Assembly: GCA_030652475.1 (NCBI GenBank)
Contig: JAUSAO010000129.1
Location: 1 to 40,915, forward strand
DNA from: Gallionella sp.
GTDB lineage: Bacteria > Pseudomonadota > Gammaproteobacteria > Burkholderiales > Gallionellaceae
Direction: 5' to 3'
DNA: 40,915 bases
Each line of letters opens with the position of its first letter. The first letter of the stretch is position 1. Below the pieces are notes generated by a model. The model saw nothing but the letters and a program-made list of their open reading frames with translations, was not told the origin of the DNA and ran no database searches. The position numbers were made by a program, and so were the translations under genes. Positions 29,032-37,538 of the stretch are shown piece by piece.

Positions 29032-30825
29032 ATGCACTCTGGTCTTGATAACGAAAAACGAACAGGCGTGAGACGCTTATTCGGTCTGTTCGCCGCGCTC
29101 TGTGTCTCACTCAGCGCATGCACCCATCTCCCCAAGGCGATTGCCCCATCCGATCAGCACATCAATCTACCCCAATCAACCACCCCCGGCATCATCCCGC
29201 CGCTTGCCGACATCGCCCCGCTACCGCCGCCGCCCAAAGCGACCAAGGCTGCCGAACGCTACAGCATCGTGGTCAACAATGTCCTGGCACAGGAAATCCT
29301 GTTTGCGCTGGCGCGTGATGCCAAGCTCAACATCGAAATTCACCCCGGCATCACCGGCACGGTGACCATGAATCTGCTGGATCGCACCCTGCCTGAAATA
29401 CTGGACGCCATCGCACGTCAGGTGGACATGCGCTATGAACTCAACGGCGGCAACCTCGCCATCATGCCCGACAGTCCATTTCTCAAGAGCTACCAGATCG
29501 AATACCCCAACGTGGCGCGAGATGCCAAAAACAGCATCAACATGTCCACCAGCATCGCCGTCATAGGAAAAGGACAAGGTGGCGGCGGGGGCAGCAATGG
29601 CTCTGCTTCCAATATAGACAACATTTCCAAAAATAACTTCTGGGAAACACTGACCGAAAATATCAAGGATCTGTTGCGTGAAACCGACAAAAAGTTGCCT
29701 GAAGGCGTAAACGAGACCGAACAATACAATCCGCAACCCGTTGCTTCTCAGCCTGCTGCCGGGCAAAGCGCGGTATCCGCGCTGCCAGCGCAGATACAGC
29801 CCCAGAACACCAGCCGCGCGCGCCGCGTGACCTATCGTGAAGCGGCCTATGTGATCGCCAATCCGGAAACCGGCATCATCAGCGTGCGCGCCACGTCACG
29901 CCAGCATGCCACAGTGCGTGAATTCATCGACAAGGTGATGAACAACGCGCGCCGCCAGGTGATGATAGAGGCCACCATCGTCGAAGTCTCGTTGTCCAAT
30001 CAGTACCAGCAAGGCATAGACTGGTCGCTGCTGACCAACTTCGGCCTCAGCATGACTCAAGTTGCAGCCGCTCAAGTCGTAGCATCACCTGTCGCAACAA
30101 TAGGCACCATCAGATTCAACAATCCCGGTACAGGCAAAGCCAACCTGAGCGGCCTGGTTCAGTTGCTTGAGTCCTTCGGCAAACTGCATGTGCTGTCCAG
30201 CCCCAAACTGTCGGTACTAAACAACCAGACCGGCTTGGTAAAAGTCGTGAATGAAACAGTCTATTTCACCGTAGATGTGACGTTGGCTGCTCCTGTCGCC
30301 ATAGGTGCTACACCCGGACGAGACACCTTTGTCAGCAACATCCATACTGTTCCGGTCGGCTTCATGATGTATGTCACGCCGCAAATCAGCGCCGATTCCG
30401 AAATCACGCTTAACCTGCGGCCGACCATCACCCGCATTCGCGGCTATGCGACGGATCCTGTCTCTGCGCTGATTGCTGCGAGTACTGGCATAACAATACC
30501 TCCCAATCTCATTCCGCAAATCCAGACGCGTGAGATGGAGTCCATCATGAGGGTGCGCAACGGCGACGTCGCGGTACTGGGCGGATTGATGCAGGATGAA
30601 CGCCAGGGTGATACCAGTCAGATACCCGGACTGGGCAGCATTCCCGGACTGGGCGAACTGTTCAAGTCGCGCAACGATACCAATACCAAAACCGAACTGG
30701 TCGTTTTCCTGCGCCCCATCATTCTTAATCAGGAAAGCCAGCACGACGTAGTACGCCAGTTCAAGAACCCGACCGCCACTGCGGAATGGCAACAAAGCAC
30801 CCAACAAACGGGGGGGACACCATGA
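29032..30825 (+). CDS. mshL: MshL-like outer-membrane secretin
   Basis: This 597-residue secretin forms the outer-membrane pore for the pilus. A lipoprotein signal ends at LSAC with Cys30. The N-terminal STN/N0-type domain (about 80-150, SIVVNNVLAQEILFALARDAKLNIE) is followed by a Gly/Ser/Asn-rich linker (about 180-270), an N1-type domain and the C-terminal secretin domain (about 310-575). The latter shows LHVLSSPKLSVLNNQTG and VPVGFMMYVTPQIS, and ends GELFKSRNDTNTKTELVVFLRPIIL. The ATG has AGAGGAA upstream. Its stop overlaps the mshN-like ATG by four bases. Confidence 0.93.
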   Translation: MHSGLDNEKRTGVRRLFGLFAALCVSLSACTHLPKAIAPSDQHINLPQSTTPGIIPPLADIAPLPPPPKATKAAERYSIVVNNVLAQEILFALARDAKLNIEIHPGITGTVTMNLLDRTLPEILDAIARQVDMRYELNGGNLAIMPDSPFLKSYQIEYPNVARDAKNSINMSTSIAVIGKGQGGGGGSNGSASNIDNISKNNFWETLTENIKDLLRETDKKLPEGVNETEQYNPQPVASQPAAGQSAVSALPAQIQPQNTSRARRVTYREAAYVIANPETGIISVRATSRQHATVREFIDKVMNNARRQVMIEATIVEVSLSNQYQQGIDWSLLTNFGLSMTQVAAAQVVASPVATIGTIRFNNPGTGKANLSGLVQLLESFGKLHVLSSPKLSVLNNQTGLVKVVNETVYFTVDVTLAAPVAIGATPGRDTFVSNIHTVPVGFMMYVTPQISADSEITLNLRPTITRIRGYATDPVSALIAASTGITIPPNLIPQIQTREMESIMRVRNGDVAVLGGLMQDERQGDTSQIPGLGSIPGLGELFKSRNDTNTKTELVVFLRPIILNQESQHDVVRQFKNPTATAEWQQSTQQTGGTP

Positions 30826-31844
30826 GTCTGCTGTTCGATGCTTTAAAACGCGCACAAGGCAATGGCAGCAAACCCTTGACGGATGCGTCGCCGCATAACG
30901 GCAACAATGAAACAATGCATAAAACAGAAGGGGTCAGCGCGGCCACCGGACCCAAGACTCGCGTATTACCCTATGTAATAGCCGGACTGGTTCTGCTGAC
31001 GGGCGGGTTGTCCTGGTTTATTTACCAGCAAAACCAGCACATTCCCGTCGCTACCGGACAGGCTGACCTGACTGCTTTATCGCTTGACGCGGCCTCACAC
31101 GTTGTAGCCGCGTCCGGCATCACAGAAACCATCGCCACCCTGCCTGCCACCGCAAGCGGGGCCGACAATCTGACCTACAAAGACAAATCGTGGACACGCC
31201 CCGTCGAGACCAAAAAACAGGCGAAACGCAAACCCAGGCGCAACATCCCTCAGCCCGGGATTCAGCCTGATCCGCTCCAGAGCGCCTATCTGGCGCTGTC
31301 CGAAGGCCGTCTGGATCAGGCCGAGCACAACTACCTCGCCGCACTTGCGCGACAACCGCATGAGAAAGATGCGCTACTCGGACTGGCGGTGATCGCCCAG
31401 CGCAGGATGCAGACGGAGCGCGCCGCCGAACTCTATCGTCAGGTGTTGCGCGAAGATCTGGGCAACGCCGCCGCTGCCGCCGGACTGGTCAGCCTGTCCG
31501 TGCTGGCTGATCCGCTGGCGGCCGAAAGCCAGCTCAGGGAACTGATCGATCTCAAGCCGACGGCAGCCGAATTTCACTATGCGCTGGGCGGCGTGCTGGC
31601 ACGTCAGCAGCGCTGGGGAGAGGCGCAGCAGGCCTTCTTCCGCGCCAGCAGCCTTAAACCTGACAACGCGCTTTACGCTTACAACCTGGCAGTCTCACTC
31701 GATCACTTGCAGCAGCCAGCCGCCGCTCTTGCCTACTATCAGCAGGCAGTACGTCAGGCCAAACCCCGTGATCCCGCCATCGACCAGGACGCAATCGGGC
31801 GCCGGATACAGGAACTGAGCGGGGCATCCCCGGAATCACGTTAA
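30822..31844 (+). CDS. mshN: MshN-like TPR protein
   Basis: A 340-residue bitopic protein. It starts MSLLFDALKRAQ, a typical opening of MshN and related GspB-like proteins, with the ATG overlapping the mshL stop (ATGA). One membrane helix lies at about 48-67 (VLPYVIAGLVLLTGGLSWFI). A periplasmic Lys/Arg-rich linker precedes five or so TPR-like helical repeats from about residue 155 to 330 (ALLGLAVIAQRRMQTERAAELYRQVL and following). It probably bridges assembly components such as the secretin and the MshM ATPase. The longer open frame from 30786 is disregarded. Confidence 0.88.
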   Translation: MSLLFDALKRAQGNGSKPLTDASPHNGNNETMHKTEGVSAATGPKTRVLPYVIAGLVLLTGGLSWFIYQQNQHIPVATGQADLTALSLDAASHVVAASGITETIATLPATASGADNLTYKDKSWTRPVETKKQAKRKPRRNIPQPGIQPDPLQSAYLALSEGRLDQAEHNYLAALARQPHEKDALLGLAVIAQRRMQTERAAELYRQVLREDLGNAAAAAGLVSLSVLADPLAAESQLRELIDLKPTAAEFHYALGGVLARQQRWGEAQQAFFRASSLKPDNALYAYNLAVSLDHLQQPAAALAYYQQAVRQAKPRDPAIDQDAIGRRIQELSGASPESR

Positions 31845-31874
31845 ATCGTTATGAACCCAATAATCCATTTGCTT

Positions 31875-32024
31875 CGTCATTCCGGTGCCGGGACACCCGT
31901 TTTTCGTACCCGCGCAGGCGGGAATCCAGCAAAAAAAGTGCCGCAAAGCGGACAAGACTTCAGCTTTGTCCCGCTATGCGGGAATTATTCAATCAACTGG
32001 ATTCCCGCCTGCGCGGGAATGACG
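31875..32024. repeat. Palindromic element inside the pilus locus, one arm interrupted
   Basis: The right arm (31997-32024) is a 28-base CTGGATTCCCGCC-type arm. The left arm (31875-31929) is the same sequence split by about 26 extra bases that contain the small hairpin GTGCCGGGACAC. The space between the arms holds GCCGCAAAGCGG and a further partial GCGGGAA copy. It lies in the 208-bp gap between mshN and mshE and is the only repeat of this family between two structural pilus genes, apart from the solo arm at 37114. Confidence 0.85.
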
Positions 32025-32052
32025 TGGTTTTCGAGCTGATGGACAATTTCGG

Positions 32053-33789
32053 ATGAATACCCCAAATTCACAAGCCATTCACCAGCGTATCGGCGAGGTA
32101 CTGATCGCACGCGGCCAGATCAATAATGATCAGCTGCGTATCGCCCTGCACCGGCAAAAAAACGATAACAAACCGCTGGGTGAAGCGCTGCTTGATTTGC
32201 ATTTCATTACCGAGCAAGCCATGCGCGAGGCCGTATCCGAGGCAGCGGGTTACAAATCCATAGACTTGTCCGGTCTGGTAGCCAACGCGGCCGCCTTGGC
32301 GCTGATCCCCAAACCCGTCGCCATCAAACACACCCTGTTTCCGGTCAGTTTTGACCCGGAAGCGGCTGATCTGGTAATCGTCGCATCCAATCCGGACGAC
32401 ATTCTGGCGCGGGATGCGATTGCCCCTTTTCTGCTTCAGGCCGGTCAAATAGCCGGGAAACGCATCATTCCCTCATGGCGTATCGCACCCAGTGCGGAGG
32501 TACTCGCCACGATAGACCGATTCTACAATCACGAACTTTCCATCGAGGGTATCCTTTTCGAGCTGGAGAGCGGCGAGCTCGACCTGAACGCGCTCACCCA
32601 GACCGGCGTTTCATACAGCCACCCGATTGTTCGTCTTACCGACGCGATACTTTCCGATGCGGTCAGCCGTAGCGCATCGGACATCCATTTCGAGCCTGAA
32701 GAACAGTTTTTACGTGTACGTTACCGCATCGACGGTGTGTTGCGGCCGGTACGCTCACTGGCCAAATCACACTGGATGGCGATACTGGTACGCCTGAAAG
32801 TCATGTCAGGCATGAACATCGCCGAGACCCGCGCCCCGCAGGACGGGCGCATCTCACTCTCGCTGTTTGGCCGCCAGATAGACTTTCGCGCGGCATCACA
32901 CCCGACCATACACGGCGAAAATTTCGTGTTACGGATACTCGACCGCAAGGCAGGCATCGTCAGCCTGGACAAACTCGGCATGACCGATGCGCAACTGGCC
33001 CTGCTCAAACGCATGCTGGAAAGACCCGAAGGCATACTGCTGGTCACCGGGCCTACCGGCTCCGGAAAAACCACCACCCTGTATTCGATACTCAACCACC
33101 TGAATCACGATGACGTAAACATCATGACGCTGGAAGATCCGGTGGAGTATCCGCTGGCGCTCACCCGGCAGACCTCCATTTCCGAGACTGTCAAACTGGA
33201 CTTTTCCAATGGCATACGTTCGCTGATGCGCCAGGACCCGGACATCATTCTGGTGGGAGAAATCCGCGACCACGACACGGCTGAAATGGCCCTGCGCGCC
33301 GCGATGACCGGGCATCAGGTGTTCTCGACCCTGCACACCAACTCTGCGCTCGGTTCGATCTCCCGGCTCCACGATCTGGGCATCATAGACGACATGTTTG
33401 CCTCCAACCTGATCGGCATCATCGCCCAGCGACTGGTACGCAAACTTTGCCCGCTCTGCAAAGTCGGCTACACACCGGATGCCAGCGAGTGCACCCTGCT
33501 GGGCATCAGCCCGGAAGCGGAAATCACCCTTTTCCATCCGACTGGCTGCACGGACTGTGACCATCAAGGCTACAAGGGGCGACTGGCCATCATGGAAATC
33601 CTGCGCTTTGACCACAGCCTGATCGAACTGGTCACCCGCCGCGCCGGCCTGAAGGAATTGACTGACTATGCGCTGACGCAGCAGTTCATTCCCCTGGTCG
33701 AAGATGGCGTCCGGCGCGTATGCGAAGGGCTCACCTCCCTGCACGAAGTGCGTCGCGTCGTTGATTTCAGCGAACGGACGGCAGAATAA
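32053..33789 (+). CDS. mshE: MshE pilus-extension ATPase with N-terminal MshEN c-di-GMP domain
   Basis: This 578-residue GspE-family ATPase should drive pilin polymerisation. Walker A is GPTGSGKTTT (about 333-342), the Asp box and Walker B follow (PDIILVGEIRD), and a tetracysteine zinc site lies at CPLCKVGYTPDASEC...CTDCDHQGYKG. The first 65 residues fit the MshEN cyclic-di-GMP module. A 24-residue motif at 12-35 (RIGEVLIARGQINNDQLRI, ending RQ) and a second at 41-64 (PLGEALLDLHFITEQ) are separated by five residues. The first copy keeps the conserved Arg, Gly, Leu and Gln positions; the second is weaker. Its stop overlaps the mshG start by one base. Confidence 0.94.
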   Translation: MNTPNSQAIHQRIGEVLIARGQINNDQLRIALHRQKNDNKPLGEALLDLHFITEQAMREAVSEAAGYKSIDLSGLVANAAALALIPKPVAIKHTLFPVSFDPEAADLVIVASNPDDILARDAIAPFLLQAGQIAGKRIIPSWRIAPSAEVLATIDRFYNHELSIEGILFELESGELDLNALTQTGVSYSHPIVRLTDAILSDAVSRSASDIHFEPEEQFLRVRYRIDGVLRPVRSLAKSHWMAILVRLKVMSGMNIAETRAPQDGRISLSLFGRQIDFRAASHPTIHGENFVLRILDRKAGIVSLDKLGMTDAQLALLKRMLERPEGILLVTGPTGSGKTTTLYSILNHLNHDDVNIMTLEDPVEYPLALTRQTSISETVKLDFSNGIRSLMRQDPDIILVGEIRDHDTAEMALRAAMTGHQVFSTLHTNSALGSISRLHDLGIIDDMFASNLIGIIAQRLVRKLCPLCKVGYTPDASECTLLGISPEAEITLFHPTGCTDCDHQGYKGRLAIMEILRFDHSLIELVTRRAGLKELTDYALTQQFIPLVEDGVRRVCEGLTSLHEVRRVVDFSERTAE

Positions 33790-34991
33790 TGGCACTCTAC
33801 CGCTATCGCGCCGTCGACGCCGGAGGCCATGTCGCCAAAGGGGAGACCGATGCGCTCAACGAATTTGATCTGGAGGCGCAGCTCAGCAAGAACGGCCTCA
33901 ATCTGATTCGTGCGAAGCCGGTAAAAGACCGGGCGCATACCGTCCACAAACTCGCGCGGCGTGACCTGATTCAATTCCTGTTTCAGCTGGAAATGTTGCT
34001 GCGTGCGGGCGTACCGATTCAAGCTATCCTGTCCGATTTGCGCGAAACATCGGAAACGCCCAAGATTAAAATCCTGTGCGCCAATCTGTATGAAAAGATC
34101 GATTCAGGATCAACTATTTCAGAATCCTTCGCCGCCAATCCCGGCATCTTTCCTGAACTGGTGGTCAATCTGGTGCGCGCGGGCGAGGCGACCGGACAAC
34201 TGCCTTACGTGTTGCAGGAAATCGTCGCCTCCCTGAAATGGCAGGATGAACTCGCCTCCAAGACCCAGCAGCTTTTGCTGTACCCGGCTTTCGTAACCCT
34301 CGTGGTGGGCTCGGTTGTGGTCTTTCTGATGACCTATCTGGTGCCGCAAATCATCGGTTTTGTCGCCAATATGGGCGGCGAGATCCCGTTGCAGACAAAA
34401 CTGCTGATCTGGGTGTCGGATGCCTTCGTTAAATACTGGTGGATCATTATTCCCACCCCGTTCGCCCTGCTGCTGTCAGCCTTCTTGCTGGCAAAGGCAA
34501 ATTTTCGCTTCAGACGCATGATGCATGCCGCCCAATTGCGTCTCCCTTATGTCGGCACCATCATCAAGAAAATCATACTGGCGCGCATCAGCGACACACT
34601 CGGGCTGACCTATCGCACCGGCATACCGGTGCTGGACGGGCTGGTCTATTGTCACAACATCTCCGGCAATATCATCGTACAGGAAGCGCTGGAGCGTGCG
34701 CGCACCGACATTGCCAACGGCGCACCCATCAGCAGGGGATTTTCCGCCCAGCGGCTGTTCCCCCCGCTGGTCATCCGCATGATCAAAGTAGGCGAGGAAA
34801 CGGGCGATCTGGCCGGTTCGCTGAGAAACATCTCCTACTTCTACAACCGCGACATCAATGACTCGATCAACCGCGTGCAAGCCCTTATCGAACCCACGCT
34901 CACCATCGTGCTCGGGCTGATTCTGGGCTGGATCATGATGGCGGTATTGGGCCCCATTTACGACACGATAGCCAAGCTGAAACTGACATGA
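33789..34991 (+). CDS. mshG: MshG-like inner-membrane platform protein (GspF family)
   Basis: A 400-residue polytopic protein with two GspF domains (about 63-187 and 265-388) and three main membrane helices (about 165-188, 215-240 and 368-392). It forms the inner-membrane platform on which the MshE ATPase acts. Typical segments are FLFQLEMLLRAGVPI, VRAGEATGQLPYVL, TGIPVLDGLVY and MIKVGEETGDLAGSL, ending in the GPIYDTI tail. The start ATG shares a base with the mshE stop, and its stop overlaps the next ATG by four bases. Confidence 0.95.
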   Translation: MALYRYRAVDAGGHVAKGETDALNEFDLEAQLSKNGLNLIRAKPVKDRAHTVHKLARRDLIQFLFQLEMLLRAGVPIQAILSDLRETSETPKIKILCANLYEKIDSGSTISESFAANPGIFPELVVNLVRAGEATGQLPYVLQEIVASLKWQDELASKTQQLLLYPAFVTLVVGSVVVFLMTYLVPQIIGFVANMGGEIPLQTKLLIWVSDAFVKYWWIIIPTPFALLLSAFLLAKANFRFRRMMHAAQLRLPYVGTIIKKIILARISDTLGLTYRTGIPVLDGLVYCHNISGNIIVQEALERARTDIANGAPISRGFSAQRLFPPLVIRMIKVGEETGDLAGSLRNISYFYNRDINDSINRVQALIEPTLTIVLGLILGWIMMAVLGPIYDTIAKLKLT

Positions 34992-36487
34992 AAACCGTCC
35001 TGTTCATCAATTCTTCCGGCGCGCGCTATTTCAGACGCGTCAACAGAATATGGCAACTCATCGCCCAGCCTGAGCGCAAGGACAAACTCTGGGTAATCGC
35101 CAATCTGCCCGAGGAAACGCTGGAAGTGTTCACGCTGCCGTTGCTGTTCGGGCGTGACCGCAGCAATTTTCTTGAGCGGCATCTGGTCAGCGCTTTCCCG
35201 CGCAGCTCATACCGCGCCGCGCCGCTTATCTCCGGCAACCTGTTCAAACCCGGCACGGCCGTACTCACCGGACTGACCACAGCGGAAACGGTTACCAGCA
35301 AGCTGGACAAACTGGATATTCCCATCGCGGGAGTCTGGGGCATGTCCATGCTGCTCACCCTGATGGCCGGACGCCTGGCCATCCGCGACGTCATACTGGT
35401 CATGCCCAGCGTGCATTACCTGCGCATACTGGTCATCAAGGAGGGCGCTCCGGTACTCACGCGTTGCATACATCGCTACCACGAAGACAACAACGCCGAA
35501 AACGACAGCGATACCAACGAAATTCTGCGTACCCGCCAGCATCTCGAAAACCACCGGATATTCGAACATGACGCCGCCCCGCCCGTCCTGTATCTGGGCG
35601 ATGCCAGCGTTGTCACCGATCACCTGACCCGCGCCGGACTCACGCTGCTGCCCGTACCCAACGCATTTCTGCCTGACGGCGAGGCCGGTTACCTGCACCC
35701 GCTGTTTGAATACGTCATTTCCTCGCCACGCGGACAACTGGCTCCGCTGCAATTACGCGCCCGCCACCTTGCCGAAAACATCCGCCTGACGGCCCACCTC
35801 GGCATAGCCGCCAGCCTGCTGTCCATCGTCCTGTTCGGGCAGGATGATTTCCGCGCACTAATAGCTTTGCATGGCAAGGACAATAGCTTGCGTGCCGATC
35901 TGCAACTCGCCGAAAGCGAAAGCCAGCGTCTGGAAGATCACATCAGCACCTCCGGCCTGGATCCGGCACTGGTGCGCCAGGCTACCCGATTCGCGGCACT
36001 GGAAATGGAAGCCGCCCCTGCACCGGAAGCCATTTTCCAGTTTACCGCTGCCGCCATTGCGGATTTGCCTCAGGTGCGCATCAAGAGCCTGACCTTCCGC
36101 TTTCCCAAAGCGGGCGAACGTTACTGTCAGGGACACAGCGTCATCGAATTGCCGCTGATAGACCACAAAATCGATCTTCCGCTCGGCGGCAGCCAGCCCC
36201 GCGACGCCGACAACAATGATGCAACAGGCGTGCCCGCCCGCCATACCGAATTGCAATTCACAATTTTACAGAATGAAACGCTGGCGCCGACGGCGCAAAT
36301 CGAACTTCTCAAGCGCATTTCCGCCACACTCAAGGCCAAAGACGGCGTGCAACTGATGGAAGATCCCGCCGCCTTCTCGCTGATCAACACCCTCAAGGGC
36401 GGATTCGGCATGGACGCCCAGAAAACCGATAACCTCTGGTGCATGAGTGTCGCCTGGAAAACCACACCAGCCGGGGGCCAGCCATGA
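34988..36487 (+). CDS. MshI-like bitopic assembly protein (PilM/GspL-like plus PilN-like)
   Basis: A 499-residue protein I recognise only by layout and position. Residues 1-265 are cytoplasmic and include ETLEVFTLPLLFGRDRSNFLERHL, reminiscent of a conserved unknown family next to MSHA-type pili and of PilM/GspL actin-like folds. A single membrane helix is at about 268-284 (AHLGIAASLLSIVLFG). Residues 300-495 are periplasmic, with a helical stretch and a PilN-like alpha/beta region. It fills the place of MshI. It overlaps mshG and the MshJ-like gene by four bases each, so the set is probably made as one complex. Confidence 0.7.
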   Translation: MKTVLFINSSGARYFRRVNRIWQLIAQPERKDKLWVIANLPEETLEVFTLPLLFGRDRSNFLERHLVSAFPRSSYRAAPLISGNLFKPGTAVLTGLTTAETVTSKLDKLDIPIAGVWGMSMLLTLMAGRLAIRDVILVMPSVHYLRILVIKEGAPVLTRCIHRYHEDNNAENDSDTNEILRTRQHLENHRIFEHDAAPPVLYLGDASVVTDHLTRAGLTLLPVPNAFLPDGEAGYLHPLFEYVISSPRGQLAPLQLRARHLAENIRLTAHLGIAASLLSIVLFGQDDFRALIALHGKDNSLRADLQLAESESQRLEDHISTSGLDPALVRQATRFAALEMEAAPAPEAIFQFTAAAIADLPQVRIKSLTFRFPKAGERYCQGHSVIELPLIDHKIDLPLGGSQPRDADNNDATGVPARHTELQFTILQNETLAPTAQIELLKRISATLKAKDGVQLMEDPAAFSLINTLKGGFGMDAQKTDNLWCMSVAWKTTPAGGQP

Positions 36488-37080
36488 GCGCCTATGCTGT
36501 CGTGCTTAAACCGGCCAAAGTTGCCCTGATCCTGTTTGCCTTATCCGTGGCAATCGCCTTCGCCGCCGTCGCGGGCCTCGCCCGCTACCGCACCGAAAAA
36601 GAACAGACCATCCTGCAAACCGAACAACAACTGCTGTCCACACGCGAAAACATCAAAAAACTGAGCAGTGATCTGGACAGCATCAACCGGCTTGCGCAGA
36701 AATACCAGCAACTCACCCGACTGGGCTTGATCGGCGAACCGGACCGGGATGGCTGGGTACAGCGTCTGGAATCAATTTACCGCGACTCGCGGCTGCCGCC
36801 CACCTTGCGCTACACGCTGGCGCCGCCGCAATTGCTCAATCCCCAGCCTGTGCCCGCCGATGCACCGACCGCCTACCAGAACAACGTCTTGCATCACGAC
36901 CTCGCCCTCGAACTGTCCGTCATCCACGATGGCGAATTCCTCGACTTCATCGCCATGCTGGACACCGACTGGCGAACACCTTACCGGGTAGACACTTGTC
37001 AGATAACGCGCGAGGCCGAAGTCATCACCGGGCTGCAAATCAGATGCACGGTAGAACTATATTCACTGCAAGCGAAATAG
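36484..37080 (+). CDS. MshJ / PilO-like inner-membrane protein
   Basis: A 198-residue bitopic protein: short cytoplasmic tail, membrane helix at about 11-30 (KVALILFALSVAIAFAAVAG), a coiled-coil region (about 36-78, EQTILQTEQQLLSTRENIKKL onward), then an alpha/beta periplasmic domain. This is the PilO/GspM plan, and the position after the MshI-like gene matches MshJ. I chose the ATG at 36484, which overlaps the upstream stop by four bases, over an in-frame start at 36439. A heptamer array begins at the last base of its stop codon. Confidence 0.75.
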   Translation: MSAYAVVLKPAKVALILFALSVAIAFAAVAGLARYRTEKEQTILQTEQQLLSTRENIKKLSSDLDSINRLAQKYQQLTRLGLIGEPDRDGWVQRLESIYRDSRLPPTLRYTLAPPQLLNPQPVPADAPTAYQNNVLHHDLALELSVIHDGEFLDFIAMLDTDWRTPYRVDTCQITREAEVITGLQIRCTVELYSLQAK

Positions 37081-37107
37081 GGAGTGGGGAGTGGGAAGTG
37101 GGAAGTG
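37080..37107 (+). repeat. Heptanucleotide array (GGGAGTG/GGAAGTG) after the MshJ-like gene
   Basis: Four tandem units, GGGAGTG twice then GGAAGTG twice, begin at the final base of the stop codon of the MshJ-like gene. This is the fifth heptamer array in the window at a stop codon. Unlike the dut and queA arrays, the unit has no internal stop triplet. Confidence 0.85.
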
Positions 37108-37113
37108 GTAGCG

Positions 37114-37141
37114 CGTCATTCCCGCGAAGGCGGGAATCCAG
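37114..37141 (+). repeat. Solo 28-bp palindromic arm
   Basis: These 28 bases are identical to the left arm at 8961-8988 but no partner arm follows. With the heptamer array it fills most of the 86-bp gap between the MshJ-like and MshK-like genes and breaks the otherwise overlapping gene run. Confidence 0.9.
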
Positions 37142-37166
37142 CCAGTTGAATGGAAGGACGAATATC

Positions 37167-37538
37167 ATGAACAAAATCTGTTTCATCTTTATCGGCCTGC
37201 TGCTGTCAGTCGGCGCGGCGCATGCCTACACGATCGGCACGGTGTTTTACTCAAACGCCGAGCGTGCCACGCTGGTCGCCGCGCGCAGCGGCATCACCCA
37301 GACTGCCATCTACAGCGTCACCGGCATCATCAAGCGCGGCGCGGGCAAGAGCGTGGCATGGATCAATGGCCGGGCTGTCACCGAAGTGCCACATGACCCA
37401 GTCATCCCCACCCTGGTCATCGGTCGCGATCACGTCATGATCGAAGGAAAACCAATCAGGGTAGGTGAATCGCTCGACATCCTCTCCGGCCAGCGCGTAT
37501 TGCGCCTGCCCGAACAAGCCGTCCGGGTGAAGCCGTGA
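37167..37538 (+). CDS. MshK / PilP-like periplasmic protein
   Basis: A 123-residue exported protein with a signal peptide (MNKICFIFIGLLLSVGAAHA, residues 1-20). The mature part has the beta-strand pattern of GspC/PilP/MshK homology regions: YSVTGIIKRGAGKSVAWINGRAVTE, then VIGRDHVMIEGKPIRVGE. Such proteins link the inner-membrane PilN-PilO pair to the secretin. The ATG at 37167 has GGAAGGA upstream; the longer open frame from 36996 runs through repeats and is rejected. Its stop overlaps the next gene's GTG by four bases. Family assignment rests on fold pattern and position. Confidence 0.65.
   Translation: MNKICFIFIGLLLSVGAAHAYTIGTVFYSNAERATLVAARSGITQTAIYSVTGIIKRGAGKSVAWINGRAVTEVPHDPVIPTLVIGRDHVMIEGKPIRVGESLDILSGQRVLRLPEQAVRVKP

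Noticed and set aside
36996..37166. N-terminal extension of the MshK-like protein
   Set aside because: It would be translated from the heptamer array and palindrome, and would bury a clean signal peptide starting at 37167 that has its own ribosome-binding site.
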